From the NCBI GenBank assembly GCA_018826295.1, contig JAHJZX010000001.1, positions 1-64,000 on the forward strand: DNA of 64,000 bases, in the 5' to 3' direction. Below, in pieces: positions 35,544 to 44,485 of this stretch. A program made the position numbers and the translations under genes. The stretch is from Gammaproteobacteria bacterium. Its GTDB lineage: Bacteria > Pseudomonadota > Gammaproteobacteria > Enterobacterales > Alteromonadaceae. The notes beneath the pieces are model-generated. The model saw only the letters and a program-made list of their open reading frames with translations. It was not told the DNA's origin and did not search any database. The stretch's first letter is position 1. Every line of letters begins with the position of its first letter.

Positions 35544-37523
35544 ATGCGACGTGCTATTTTAGTAAACCTGATTAGTTTTTTTAGTCTGGCGGCGCTGATA
35601 CAGCAGGTTAGTGCCGATACGTTTAGCCACTATAATCAGGCTGAGCTGGCTCAGATGCCTGGTCAGTCAGCGCTGGATATTGTTGAACAGATCGCCGGCT
35701 TTAGGTTTATTGACTCAAACAGCCAGCGCGGCCTGAGCAATGCCAGCGGCAATGTGCTGATTAACGGTTTGCCTGTGCTGAATAAATCGCAATCACTGGC
35801 GGATATGTTGGCTGCTCTGCCGGTTAGTCAGCTTGGTGCTATGGAAGTGTATCTGGCGGGACATCCTTTTACCGCGGCCAGTCAATATACTCAGGTAGTT
35901 AACCTGCTACGGCATACAGCGCAGCGTCAGGTCAGCTGGCGCATAGCCGCAGGTTCTGCCTTGGGGATGCAGCAACCACACGTTTTGTCGCTGCAAACCA
36001 GTAGCGGCTGGCACGGCTGGGAGCATCAATTTCAAGCCAGACGCGAAAAAGATCTGTTGCAAAGCCGCAGCCAGTTTTTTCAGACCGGCCCGGATATAGG
36101 CCCGGATCTAAGCGGTAGCGAGGATTACCGTGACACCAGCAAGGATGGCAATCTTGCGATAACCTCTGGCAGGGCTTTGCCAGATAGTTATTTGCAGCTT
36201 AATAGCCAATGGCAGGAGCAACAGTATCAGCAGCGCTACCGGCGCAGATGGCAGCAAGAAGCAGTGGTTACGGCGACAGAAGCCATTGATAGCCAGCTTA
36301 ACCAGCAGCAGTTTGAGTTAGGTCTGGACTGGCAGCAACAGGCAAATGACAACCATGACGCTTGGTTATGGCAAATTAGCGGGCTATATCGCCGGCAGCG
36401 TTCAGACTATCACTCGCAGACCGATACCGCAGAGCAAGATAACCACAGCACTGAGCTGTTTAGCCAGCGCCAAACGCTGACAGAACAGGTAATAAAGCTC
36501 AGCAGCCAGCAAAGCGCATTGTGGTGGCAGCCGGAGTTGGGGCTTGAACTTAGCCAAAACCGGCTTAATGCTGACACCCAGGCACAAGGCATGCTAACAA
36601 CCACAGTGCAGGAAAACCGGGCCGAGCCTTATATGGCCAGCAAAATACAACTGAACGGGCAGTGGCAATGGTATGCAAAATTAACCGGCGAATATGCCAC
36701 ACTACACAGTGAGACTGAGCAGTATTATCAAACGCAAAACCGCTATTTTAAGCCGCTGCTTAAGTTAAGCCACCACAGCACAAGCGGCTTGCAATCAACT
36801 TTAACGCTGCAGCGTAAGATTGAACAGCTGGACTTTGCCGATTTTATTCCGGGGCTGGATAGCGATTTTGGCCGCCAGCAAGCCGGTAATGCTGAGCTAA
36901 AGCCGCAGCAAAGGCTGGAGCTAAGTTATGAGCTAAATTATGCTGCTGCCGCTGATTGGGCGCTAAATACGCAAATCTTCTGGCATAAAATTGATGATAT
37001 TCATGAGTTTGTACAATTTGATACCGACAGCTGGGGGCTGGCCAATGCCGGTCGGGCAAGCTACAACGGGATAGATGTAAAGCTAAACCTGAGCAGCCAC
37101 TGGTTAGTGCAGGGCAGTGAAATAACACTGAATTACAGCTTTCGCGCTGCCCGCTACGCTGATCCGTTAACCGGTAACCGGGCAATTTCATGGCTGACAC
37201 CGCACAGTGGCGACATTGAACTGAAAAAAGATGCCGACTGGTATGCCTGGGGACTGTCGCTTTATTTTGCCAATGTTGAGACTGCATTTTATCCGGATGA
37301 GGTTTATCGCCAGACAAATAAAGCAACTACCGATATCTTTGCTGAGTTCAGCTTAGGCTATGGCGTAACACTGGAGATAGCCATAAACGACCTGCTCGGC
37401 GCAGACTATCAGTATCAGCGCGACGTCTTTATAGCGGATCGCAGCAATGCCATGGCATATCGCTATTACAGCCTGGAGCGCAGTGATCCGAGCCTGGTGA
37501 TTGCAATAAGTGGTAATTTTTAG
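35544..37523 (+). CDS. Small TonB-dependent receptor-like protein
   Basis: About 659 residues with signal peptide MRRAILVNLISFFSLAALIQQVSA. A plug-like domain at about 30–125 (AELAQMPGQSALDIVEQIAGF, NVLINGLPVLNKSQSLADMLAALPVSQLGAMEVY) is followed by a beta-barrel rich in Gln, Trp and Tyr ending in VIAISGNF. The barrel is shorter than in the two other receptors here, and no clear TonB box is visible, so energy coupling is uncertain. The ATG at 35544 is preferred over an in-frame TTG at 35520 because GAGAG lies about 4 bp before it. It follows the LytTR regulator and converges on tag with 13 bp between stops. Confidence 0.82.
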   Translation: MRRAILVNLISFFSLAALIQQVSADTFSHYNQAELAQMPGQSALDIVEQIAGFRFIDSNSQRGLSNASGNVLINGLPVLNKSQSLADMLAALPVSQLGAMEVYLAGHPFTAASQYTQVVNLLRHTAQRQVSWRIAAGSALGMQQPHVLSLQTSSGWHGWEHQFQARREKDLLQSRSQFFQTGPDIGPDLSGSEDYRDTSKDGNLAITSGRALPDSYLQLNSQWQEQQYQQRYRRRWQQEAVVTATEAIDSQLNQQQFELGLDWQQQANDNHDAWLWQISGLYRRQRSDYHSQTDTAEQDNHSTELFSQRQTLTEQVIKLSSQQSALWWQPELGLELSQNRLNADTQAQGMLTTTVQENRAEPYMASKIQLNGQWQWYAKLTGEYATLHSETEQYYQTQNRYFKPLLKLSHHSTSGLQSTLTLQRKIEQLDFADFIPGLDSDFGRQQAGNAELKPQQRLELSYELNYAAAADWALNTQIFWHKIDDIHEFVQFDTDSWGLANAGRASYNGIDVKLNLSSHWLVQGSEITLNYSFRAARYADPLTGNRAISWLTPHSGDIELKKDADWYAWGLSLYFANVETAFYPDEVYRQTNKATTDIFAEFSLGYGVTLEIAINDLLGADYQYQRDVFIADRSNAMAYRYYSLERSDPSLVIAISGNF

Positions 37524-37536
37524 CCGTTAGTACAGC

Positions 37537-38106
37537 CTAGCCACTGTGTTTACGAAAACAATCATTGTGGTGGTCATTTACCATACCGCAGGCCTGCATA
37601 TGAGCGTAGATAATGGTTGAGCCGACAAACTTAAAGCCACGTTTTTTTAAGTCTTTACTCAAGGCATCTGACTCGGGGCTGGTGGCGCGGTAGTCTGCCG
37701 GGCTGGCAATGCTGTTTAACTGCGGGCTGCCGCCGACAAATTGCCATTGGTAGTGACTAAAGCTGCCAAACTCGCGTTGTACTTCCAAAAAACGCGCAGC
37801 GTTATTAATAGCGGCAGCCACTTTTAACCGGTTACGGATAATGCCGGGGTTTTGCAGCAATTCTGCCACTTTGGCGTCGTCAAAAGCCGCAACCTTTACC
37901 GGGTCAAAATTGGCAAAGGCCTGACGGTAGCTGTCGCGCTTTTTCAGTACCGTATACCAGCTTAAGCCAGCCTGCGCTGCTTCTAAGGTTAAAAACTCAA
38001 ACAGCTTGTTGTCGTCATACACCGGCACGCCCCACTCGGTATCGTGGTAGGCAATATAATCCGGTTTGCTTAAATCGACCCAGTGGCAGCGACAGGGTGT
38101 ATTCAT
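37537..38106 (-). CDS. tag: DNA-3-methyladenine glycosylase I
   Basis: 189 residues. Removes 3-methyladenine from DNA as the first step of base-excision repair. It aligns closely with E. coli Tag: CRCHWV, YIAYHDTEWGVPVYDDNKLFE, LEAAQAGLSWYTVLKKR, FDPVKVAAFDDAKV, DALSKDLKKRGFKFVGSTIIYAHMQACGMVNDH. The zinc ligands of the family (N-terminal Cys and His, C-terminal His and Cys) have counterparts in CRCHW, YHDTEW and NDHHNDC. The M20 amidohydrolase gene lies just upstream on the same strand. Confidence 0.95.
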   Translation of the reverse strand: MNTPCRCHWVDLSKPDYIAYHDTEWGVPVYDDNKLFEFLTLEAAQAGLSWYTVLKKRDSYRQAFANFDPVKVAAFDDAKVAELLQNPGIIRNRLKVAAAINNAARFLEVQREFGSFSHYQWQFVGGSPQLNSIASPADYRATSPESDALSKDLKKRGFKFVGSTIIYAHMQACGMVNDHHNDCFRKHSG

Positions 38107-38122
38107 CTTTTGTCCTTAATTT

Positions 38123-38155
38123 TTGCTTAGCTCTTGTTTAGCTCTTGCTTAGTTT
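38123..38155. repeat. 11-bp tandem repeat over the amidohydrolase stop
   Basis: TTGCTTAGCTC, TTGTTTAGCTC and TTGCTTAGTTT stand head to tail. On the minus strand they read as repeated AGCAAGAGCTA and include the last codons and the stop of the M20 gene. Slippage here would alter its C-terminal residues. Confidence 0.75.
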
Positions 38156-39478
38156 GGGCGGATTAGCTAAGTAATCCAATGCCAAACCGGTAAGCGCCCG
38201 TACGCCGTTTACCAGCGCAGCTTCGTTTACATCAAACATCGGCGAATGGTTGGGTGGCACTTCGCTAAGCGGCTTACCCTCGGGCGAAATGCCGAGAAAG
38301 AAAAACACCCCGGGAATTTGCTGCTGATAAAACGAGAAGTCTTCTGCGCCGGTTATAGGCTTAATGGCGGCAACGCCTTTGTCGCCAGCGGCCCACTGCA
38401 GGCTTGGCATAGCCCATTCGGTTAACGCCGGATCGTTCCAGGTAACGGCAGCAAAGTTGTGTACATGAAAGTCGGCTTCAGCGCCGCTGGCTTTGGCAAT
38501 ATGTTCACTGGTGTGCGCCATGCGGGCGATTAAGTCTTCGCGCATCTCGCTGTCGAAAGTGCGGATAGTGCCTTCAAGCTTTACGTCATCAGGAATTATG
38601 TTCCAGCGAATACCGCCGTGTACCTGGCCAAAAGACACCACCGCCGGTGCCTTGGTCACGTCGATTTGCCGTGCCGGGATCAGGTTTATCGCGTTAATCA
38701 ACTGGCCGGTGACATTGATAGGGTCGATACCGCGCCAGGGGCTGGAGCCATGTACCTGTTTACCTTTGACGGTAATTTGAAAGCTGTCAGCCGCCGCCAT
38801 AATGCCTTCGGTTTTTACCTGCAACTGGCCGCTCTCGCCGGGCCAGACGTGTAAGCCAAAAATGGCAGACGGGCTGGGGTTCGCAAATAATCCCTCGGCC
38901 AGCATCATCTTAGCACCACCGTCCTCGCCGGCCGGTGGGCCTTCTTCAGCAGGCTGAAAGACAAACATAATGGTACCGGCAAGATCGGCTTGCTGTTTGG
39001 CCAGCACTTCGGCTGCGCCCATCAGCATAGCAACATGGGCATCGTGGCCGCAGGCGTGCATCACACCGGTTTGCTGGCCGTTAAATTCGCTAACAACCTT
39101 AGACGCAAACGGCAAGCCGGTTTGTTCGGTTACCGGCAGAGCATCCATATCAGCGCGCAGTGCTACCACGGGGCCGGGTTTGCCACCCTTTAAAATACCC
39201 ACCACGCCGGTATGGGCAATGCCGGTACGCACTTCTAAACCGAGCTTTTCCAGGTGTGCTGCTACCTTGGCGGCAGTGCGAACCTCACGGTTGGACAATT
39301 CCGGGTGCTGGTGAATATCGCGGCGCCAGCTAATCACCTTCGGCATCACCTGTTCAATCTGTTTAGTGAGCTCAGTCCGTGCTTCGGCAAAGGCAATAGG
39401 GGTATGTAGCAAGGGTAAGATTACCAAACCTATTCTTGCCAAACTTACTCTTGTCAAACGTAGAGGTGGCCAGCGCAT
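38138..39478 (-). CDS. Exported M20D family amidohydrolase
   Basis: 446 residues of the M20D peptidase family (hippurate hydrolase, IAA-amino-acid hydrolase, N-acyl-amino-acid deacylase types). The N-terminal signal peptide MRWPPLRLTRVSLARIGLVI...IAFA suggests periplasmic action. Metal and catalytic residues of the family are visible: ADMDALPVTEQTGLPF, MHACGHDAHVAMLMGAAEVL, FQPAEEGP and, near the end, ITGAEDFSFYQQQIPGVFFFLG. It should hydrolyse an N-acyl amino acid or similar amide; the substrate cannot be read from sequence. The ATG at 39478 has GGAG 5 bp upstream; an ATG at 39499 is in frame but has no good site. Confidence 0.9.
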   Translation of the reverse strand: MRWPPLRLTRVSLARIGLVILPLLHTPIAFAEARTELTKQIEQVMPKVISWRRDIHQHPELSNREVRTAAKVAAHLEKLGLEVRTGIAHTGVVGILKGGKPGPVVALRADMDALPVTEQTGLPFASKVVSEFNGQQTGVMHACGHDAHVAMLMGAAEVLAKQQADLAGTIMFVFQPAEEGPPAGEDGGAKMMLAEGLFANPSPSAIFGLHVWPGESGQLQVKTEGIMAAADSFQITVKGKQVHGSSPWRGIDPINVTGQLINAINLIPARQIDVTKAPAVVSFGQVHGGIRWNIIPDDVKLEGTIRTFDSEMREDLIARMAHTSEHIAKASGAEADFHVHNFAAVTWNDPALTEWAMPSLQWAAGDKGVAAIKPITGAEDFSFYQQQIPGVFFFLGISPEGKPLSEVPPNHSPMFDVNEAALVNGVRALTGLALDYLANPPKLSKS

Positions 39479-39609
39479 AGTGACTCCGGAAGATTGCATT
39501 GCGTACTACCATAAGCGCCAGTGACGAAAATGGCAATTGCTGCTGGATAATTGCCGTCAGCTTAGGTAATGTCGGACCAGTTACTAACGTTAAGGCTTAA
39601 TGCAAATTA

Positions 39610-40371
39610 ATGCAGTTACATATTCTCCCGGGCTATATTCAAAACGTTTATCTGGCGCAGCAAGGTGACAGCTTACTGCTGCTTGATGGCTGTAGCCGGG
39701 CTGATATTGCAACGGTATGTGATTTTATTCAGCAGCAATTAGCTTTGCCGTTAACTGCGCTTAAGCTGATTATGGTGACACATATGCATCCGGACCATGC
39801 TGGCGGTGCGCATAAACTCAGACGGTTAACCGGCGCCCGCATTGGCTGTCATCCGAAAGCCAGGCGCTGGTATGGCGGTGTGCTGGGCCGCACTGCGCAT
39901 CTTATCGATGTTGGCTTAACCTGGTGGGTAGCCAGCCGGCTGGGTAAGCCGAAGCGGCATATCTGGTATAACCCGATTTTAAAGCCAGACTTGTTGCTGC
40001 TGGATGAGCAACCACTGCCGGGCTTCCCGGACTGGCAGGTGCTGTACACGCCAGGTCATACCGACCATGATATTTCGCTGCTGCATACGCCGACTAAACA
40101 GCTGTATATTGCCGATTTAATCGTGTCGGTAAAAAAGCGCCTGGTACCGCCGTATCCGGTGTGCCACCCGAATCAATACAAGCAATCACTGAAGCGGGTC
40201 AGCGAGCTTGCACCCAACCAGCTGTATTTTGCCCATCTGCCGCCACGTGCCGCCGACACTATTAACTTTGAAGCCATTTTGGCCCAGGCTCCGACGTTGC
40301 CGAAAAATCACTGGCACTCAATGCGCAACCGCATTGCACATGCGCTGGGCCGGCAAACCCGCTCGCATTGA
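39610..40371 (+). CDS. Metallo-beta-lactamase fold hydrolase
   Basis: 253 residues, cytoplasmic (no signal peptide). The MBL zinc motif HMHPDHAGG begins at residue 58, with later ligands in TPGHTDHDISLLHTP and a metal-bridging aspartate in YIADLIVS. The general reaction is metal-dependent hydrolysis of a thioester, lactone, phosphodiester or similar; this subgroup is not assigned. It stands alone between oppositely oriented genes and converges on the methyltransferase gene. Confidence 0.85.
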   Translation: MQLHILPGYIQNVYLAQQGDSLLLLDGCSRADIATVCDFIQQQLALPLTALKLIMVTHMHPDHAGGAHKLRRLTGARIGCHPKARRWYGGVLGRTAHLIDVGLTWWVASRLGKPKRHIWYNPILKPDLLLLDEQPLPGFPDWQVLYTPGHTDHDISLLHTPTKQLYIADLIVSVKKRLVPPYPVCHPNQYKQSLKRVSELAPNQLYFAHLPPRAADTINFEAILAQAPTLPKNHWHSMRNRIAHALGRQTRSH

Positions 40372-40404
40372 AGTACGATTAGGTTTACCGTCGGTTAGCT
40401 GTGG

Positions 40405-41220
40405 TTAATTGGCTGGTTTTCTGAACTTCAATACCATCTGGTTTACTTCGCCGATGGCCAGATATTTGGCTTTATCTTTTTCACCGCCGGCCAGGGTGGG
40501 AGGTAAAGACCAGATCCCCGCCGGGTGGTCGGCGGTATCTTTCGGGTTAAGCAGCATATCGCTGCGCGCTTCAAAGCTAAAACCGGCTTGTTTGGCCAGA
40601 TCTAACCATAGCTGCTCTGGCACATAGCCCGATTTCTTCCAGTCGCTATTCAGCAGATGATCCGGCAGTTGTGGTGCCACTACGCCCAGTACGCCGCCCG
40701 GTTTCAGCGCCTGATAAAAGTTGGCTAACGCGTGCTTAATCGAGGTTTCGCCGTCAAAGATGTAAAACTGGTTACGGATAGACAACACTACATCGGCGCT
40801 GCCAGCCGGGGCGATAGCAATATCGGCCAGCGGCGCAAACTCAGTAACGCTGACATTTTTGTACACCGGATGTGATGCAAGTTTGTTTTTAAAGTCGGTG
40901 CGGCCTTTTTGCATATAGTCGGCTGGTAACAGGCTGAATTTGTCAGAGAAATGTGCGGCATACAATTTTCCCTGCTCAGCCAGTAGCGGTGCCAGCACCT
41001 CGGTATACCAGCCAGCGCCCGGCCACACTTCAACTACAGTGCTTTGCGGTGTTACCTCAAAGAATGCCAGCGTTTGCTCAGGTTTGCGCGCGCCATCGCG
41101 TAGTTTATTCGCTTCGGTACGGGCTTCATGTTGCAACGCCTGGCTAATATCAGCGCTGGCAGTAAAGCTGGTCTGGCTTGCCAGCAGTAACAAACTTACT
41201 CCTAACAGTTTAGTGAGCAT
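40405..41220 (-). CDS. Exported methyltransferase-like protein (COG4798 type)
   Basis: 271 residues. A signal peptide (MLTKLLGVSLLLLASQTSFTASA) is followed by a class I SAM methyltransferase-like fold. Motif I is VVEVWPGAGWYTEVLAPLL, then DVVLSIRNQFYIF and GGVLGVVAPQ appear at the positions of motifs II–III. Similar predicted methyltransferases with signal peptides are widespread, yet periplasmic SAM is not known, so the real activity is doubtful. It is separated from the SulP gene upstream by a 170-bp region that includes a strong hairpin. Confidence 0.8.
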   Translation of the reverse strand: MLTKLLGVSLLLLASQTSFTASADISQALQHEARTEANKLRDGARKPEQTLAFFEVTPQSTVVEVWPGAGWYTEVLAPLLAEQGKLYAAHFSDKFSLLPADYMQKGRTDFKNKLASHPVYKNVSVTEFAPLADIAIAPAGSADVVLSIRNQFYIFDGETSIKHALANFYQALKPGGVLGVVAPQLPDHLLNSDWKKSGYVPEQLWLDLAKQAGFSFEARSDMLLNPKDTADHPAGIWSLPPTLAGGEKDKAKYLAIGEVNQMVLKFRKPAN

Positions 41221-41345
41221 CTGCAGTTCCTTTTGTGTGTCTGATCTATGTGAAAGGTAAGTAAAATGTAACGTTATAAATCTGTTTTTAAAAGTGATTT
41301 ATGCACTTAAACACTGTGCGGCAGGTATTAATTAAGCCTATTGCG

Positions 41346-41373
41346 ACTAAGCCCGGCGGGTGCCGGGCTTAGT
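41346..41373. other. Strong hairpin between SulP and methyltransferase genes
   Basis: ACTAAGCCCGGC pairs perfectly with GCCGGGCTTAGT around GGGT, 18 bases after the SulP stop on the minus strand. There is no T run, so termination is possible but not certain. Confidence 0.65.
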
Positions 41374-41390
41374 ATACTTTGCCAAGTGGA

Positions 41391-42875
41391 TTAATGGCCC
41401 ATTAACTTTTCAACATCCGGGCGGTTGTGGATAGCAAACTTATCCACCAGAGTAGCGCTGGCTTCGTTTAAGCCAAGTAGCTCGACTTCGGTGCCTTCGC
41501 GGCGAAATTTCAGCACTACCTTATCCAGTGAACTGATGGCAGTAATATCCCAAAAATGTGCTTTGCTGACATCAATAGTCACTTTTTCTACCGCTTCTTT
41601 AAAATCAAAAGCGCCGACAAATTGCTCGCTGGAGCTAAAAAACACCTGGCCAACCACGTCGTATGTACGTTGTTTACCGTCGTTAGATAAGCTGGAGCCG
41701 ATATACAAAATCTGGCCAATTTTGTTGGCAAAAAACAGCGCACTTAACAGCACACCAACTAACACGCCGTACGCCAGGTTGTGGGTAAATACCACGACGA
41801 TAACCGTGGCTATCATCACAATGGATGAGCTTTTGGGGTTCTTGCGCAGATCTTTTACTGATGACCAGCTAAAGGTACCAATAGACACCATGATCATCAC
41901 GGCTACCAGCGCGGCCATTGGGATCATGCCGACGTAGTCATCTAAAAACACCACCATCACCAGCAGCAAGCTACCGGCCAGCAAAGCAGATAAACGGGTG
42001 CGGCCACCGGATTTTACGTTTATAACCGACTGGCCTATCATGGCACAACCGGCCATACCGCCAATTAAGCCTGAACCGATATTGGCAATGCCCTGGCCGA
42101 CACATTCGCGGTTTTTGTCGCTGCTGGTATCAGTAAAATCATCCACTATGGTGGCGGTCATTAATGACTCTAAAATTCCCACTATCGCCAGCGCTAAGGC
42201 ATAGGGGAAGATAATTTGCAGGGTTTCCAGGTTGAGCGGAACATCCGGCCAGAGGAAAATTGGCAGGCTGTCAGGTAGCTCGCCCATATCGGCTACCGTG
42301 CGGATATCCAGGCCAAAATATACTGCGATAGCGGTTAGCACCAGAATACATACCAGTGGCGAGGGGATTTTTTTCGTCACATAGGGAAACAAATAAATAA
42401 TCGCCAGCCCCAGCGCCGTCATGCCGTACACAGTAACGGTGCCATAGGTGCCGCTTAATTCTGGTAATTGCGCCATAAAAATCAGGATGGCTAAGGCATT
42501 AACAAAGCCGGTTACCACAGAGCGCGAGACAAACCGCATTAAATTGCCAAGCTTAAACAGACCAAAAATAATCTGAATGACACCGGTGAGCAGGGTGGCC
42601 GCCAGCAAGTACTCCAGGCCGTGCTGTTTTACCAGCGTAATCATTAACAGCGCCATAGCACCGGTAGCGGCAGAAATCATACCCGGGCGGGCACCGGCAA
42701 AGGCGATAATGACACAGATAGCAAAAGAGGCGTATAAGCCAACTTTAGGGTCAACACCGGCAATGATAGAAAACGCAATAGCTTCGGGGATTAACGCCAG
42801 GGCAACGACGATGGCAGACAGGATGTCACCGCGCAGGTTAGACAACCAGTGTTGTTTCAGATGGCTTAGCAGCAT
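41391..42875 (-). CDS. SulP family anion transporter with STAS domain
   Basis: 494 residues. The membrane part has about 12–14 helices and begins with the SulP signature region [30 protein letters not shown] and [17 protein letters not shown] cytoplasmic STAS domain (about 385–490) ends the protein ([30 protein letters not shown]). SulP proteins carry sulfate, bicarbonate or other anions, usually with Na+ or H+. The [19 protein letters not shown] motif resembles bicarbonate- or sulfate-type bacterial members, but the substrate is not settled. Confidence 0.9.
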   Translation of the reverse strand: MLLSHLKQHWLSNLRGDILSAIVVALALIPEAIAFSIIAGVDPKVGLYASFAICVIIAFAGARPGMISAATGAMALLMITLVKQHGLEYLLAATLLTGVIQIIFGLFKLGNLMRFVSRSVVTGFVNALAILIFMAQLPELSGTYGTVTVYGMTALGLAIIYLFPYVTKKIPSPLVCILVLTAIAVYFGLDIRTVADMGELPDSLPIFLWPDVPLNLETLQIIFPYALALAIVGILESLMTATIVDDFTDTSSDKNRECVGQGIANIGSGLIGGMAGCAMIGQSVINVKSGGRTRLSALLAGSLLLVMVVFLDDYVGMIPMAALVAVMIMVSIGTFSWSSVKDLRKNPKSSSIVMIATVIVVVFTHNLAYGVLVGVLLSALFFANKIGQILYIGSSLSNDGKQRTYDVVGQVFFSSSEQFVGAFDFKEAVEKVTIDVSKAHFWDITAISSLDKVVLKFRREGTEVELLGLNEASATLVDKFAIHNRPDVEKLMGH

Positions 42876-42949
42876 AGCTTAAAATATCGGCAAATAAAAA
42901 GGCTGCGCAGTATACCGATTCAGCCCGGCCTTTGCCAGTAAAGGCCCGG

Positions 42950-44485
42950 TTAAGCCGGTATTGCGTCGGCAAGGCCCGGGCAATCCAGCACAAAGGCAAT
43001 TTTTTTCAGAGCTTTTTGCTCCAGTTGTAAATCCGCCGCCAACAGACTTTGTTGTGCCAGCCAGTCGGCCGGCAGTTGCAATTGCAGATATTGATGGCCG
43101 GCCGTGGCCAATAAATCCGGCAGTAAATTATCACGCCGCTTCTGGTTTAACAGCACGGCCAAACGCAGTAACACTAGCAGGTGTATTACCTGAGGTAACT
43201 GATACAAACTAAAGGCCGGTATTTCATCGGCACGTATTTTACGCCGGTGAAATCGCACCAGCGTTGCAATAAGCTGTTGCTGCTCCTGGTTAAAACCGGG
43301 CAAATTAGCATTGTGCAGTATGTAGGACGAATGCTTTTGTACGCCGGACGAATTAATGTGCAGGCCGACTTCGAATAAGGTGGCGGCCCAGCCCAGCAGC
43401 ATGGCATCTTCGTCGGTGAGCTGCCAGCTGTGGCGTACCTGGCTGAATAATGTCAGCGCGGTATGGCTAACTCGCTCGGCCTGCGCCATATCGACATCAT
43501 AACGCCGCTGCAGGCTGGCGACACTGTGTTCGCGAATATCCAGATGCTGCAAGCGGTCGCTCATTTCGTACAGCACACCTTCGCGCAAAGCCGCGTCGAT
43601 ATAAATCATCTGCTCTATCTGCAGTAAATTGAAGGCGGCAATTAAAATAGCCAGACCAGAGCACAACAGCAATTTACGATCGTCGGTTAAGCCGGGCAAA
43701 TCTAACTGATAGCTGTTTTCCTGCGCCACCAGATGATCTTTTAACGCCAGCAACTGCGATAATTCCAGCGCGTTAGTGCTAAGGCCTAAGCCAACAATAA
43801 TATCGCGAATGGTTTTAACGGTACCTGAGGTACCCACTGCTTGTTGCCAACCGGCGGCTTTAAAGCTGCTGACAATAGGCTCAAGCTCTTGTTCGGCTTG
43901 CAAAATGGCGCGGTTAAAGCGTTTTTCACTGATGCGGCCCTGCGGAAAATGCTGCAGCGCATAGCTGACACAACCCATATTGCGGCTGCTTAGCCTAAGC
44001 GGGTGCAAGCCTTCGCCAATGGCAAATTCTGTGCTGCCACCACCGATATCCATTACCAGCCGACGGCCGCTAAAGTGCTCAAAATGCGCGACCCCCTGAT
44101 AGATAAAGCGCGCCTCTTCCTGACCGGATATGACTTCTATCGGAAACGGAAATACGGTTTTGGCGCGGCGTAAAAAGGTGGCGGCGTTGCGTGCCCGGCG
44201 CAGCGTGTAGGTGGCGATAACCCGCACCGATTGCGGTGCAAACGGCGTTAAGGTATCGGCAAACTGCGCCAGTACACTTAAGCCGCGCTCTATGGCTTCT
44301 TCGCTTAGCACCAGCTGCTCGTTTAAGCCTTCGGCTAACTGGACTTTTTGTTTTTCACGATGCAGTAGCTGTATATCACCGTCTACCACCCTGGCTATAA
44401 CCATATGAAAGGAATTGGAGCCAAGATCAACTGCGGCCATATAGGCCTGCGCTGGGGCGATTAATTGCTCTGCTGCATCATTCAT
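42950..44485 (-). CDS. ppx: Exopolyphosphatase
   Basis: 511 residues of the Ppx/GppA family, which hydrolyses terminal phosphate from polyphosphate (or pppGpp). The actin-like ATPase-type core has AAVDLGSNSFHMVIARV, the phosphate loop VMDIGGGSTEFAIGEG and VGTSGTVKTIRDII; the catalytic glutamate region is SGQEEARFIYQG. A helical HD-like C-terminal domain follows, as in E. coli Ppx. The start overlaps the ppk stop by 4 bp (ATGA), so the two are cotranslated and should share the Pho-controlled promoter. GppA is the alternative, but pairing with ppk favours Ppx. Confidence 0.93.
   Translation of the reverse strand: MNDAAEQLIAPAQAYMAAVDLGSNSFHMVIARVVDGDIQLLHREKQKVQLAEGLNEQLVLSEEAIERGLSVLAQFADTLTPFAPQSVRVIATYTLRRARNAATFLRRAKTVFPFPIEVISGQEEARFIYQGVAHFEHFSGRRLVMDIGGGSTEFAIGEGLHPLRLSSRNMGCVSYALQHFPQGRISEKRFNRAILQAEQELEPIVSSFKAAGWQQAVGTSGTVKTIRDIIVGLGLSTNALELSQLLALKDHLVAQENSYQLDLPGLTDDRKLLLCSGLAILIAAFNLLQIEQMIYIDAALREGVLYEMSDRLQHLDIREHSVASLQRRYDVDMAQAERVSHTALTLFSQVRHSWQLTDEDAMLLGWAATLFEVGLHINSSGVQKHSSYILHNANLPGFNQEQQQLIATLVRFHRRKIRADEIPAFSLYQLPQVIHLLVLLRLAVLLNQKRRDNLLPDLLATAGHQYLQLQLPADWLAQQSLLAADLQLEQKALKKIAFVLDCPGLADAIPA

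Noticed and set aside
41346-41373. Intrinsic terminator of the SulP gene
   Set aside because: The 12-bp stem is excellent, but no T run follows on either strand, so I list it only as a hairpin.
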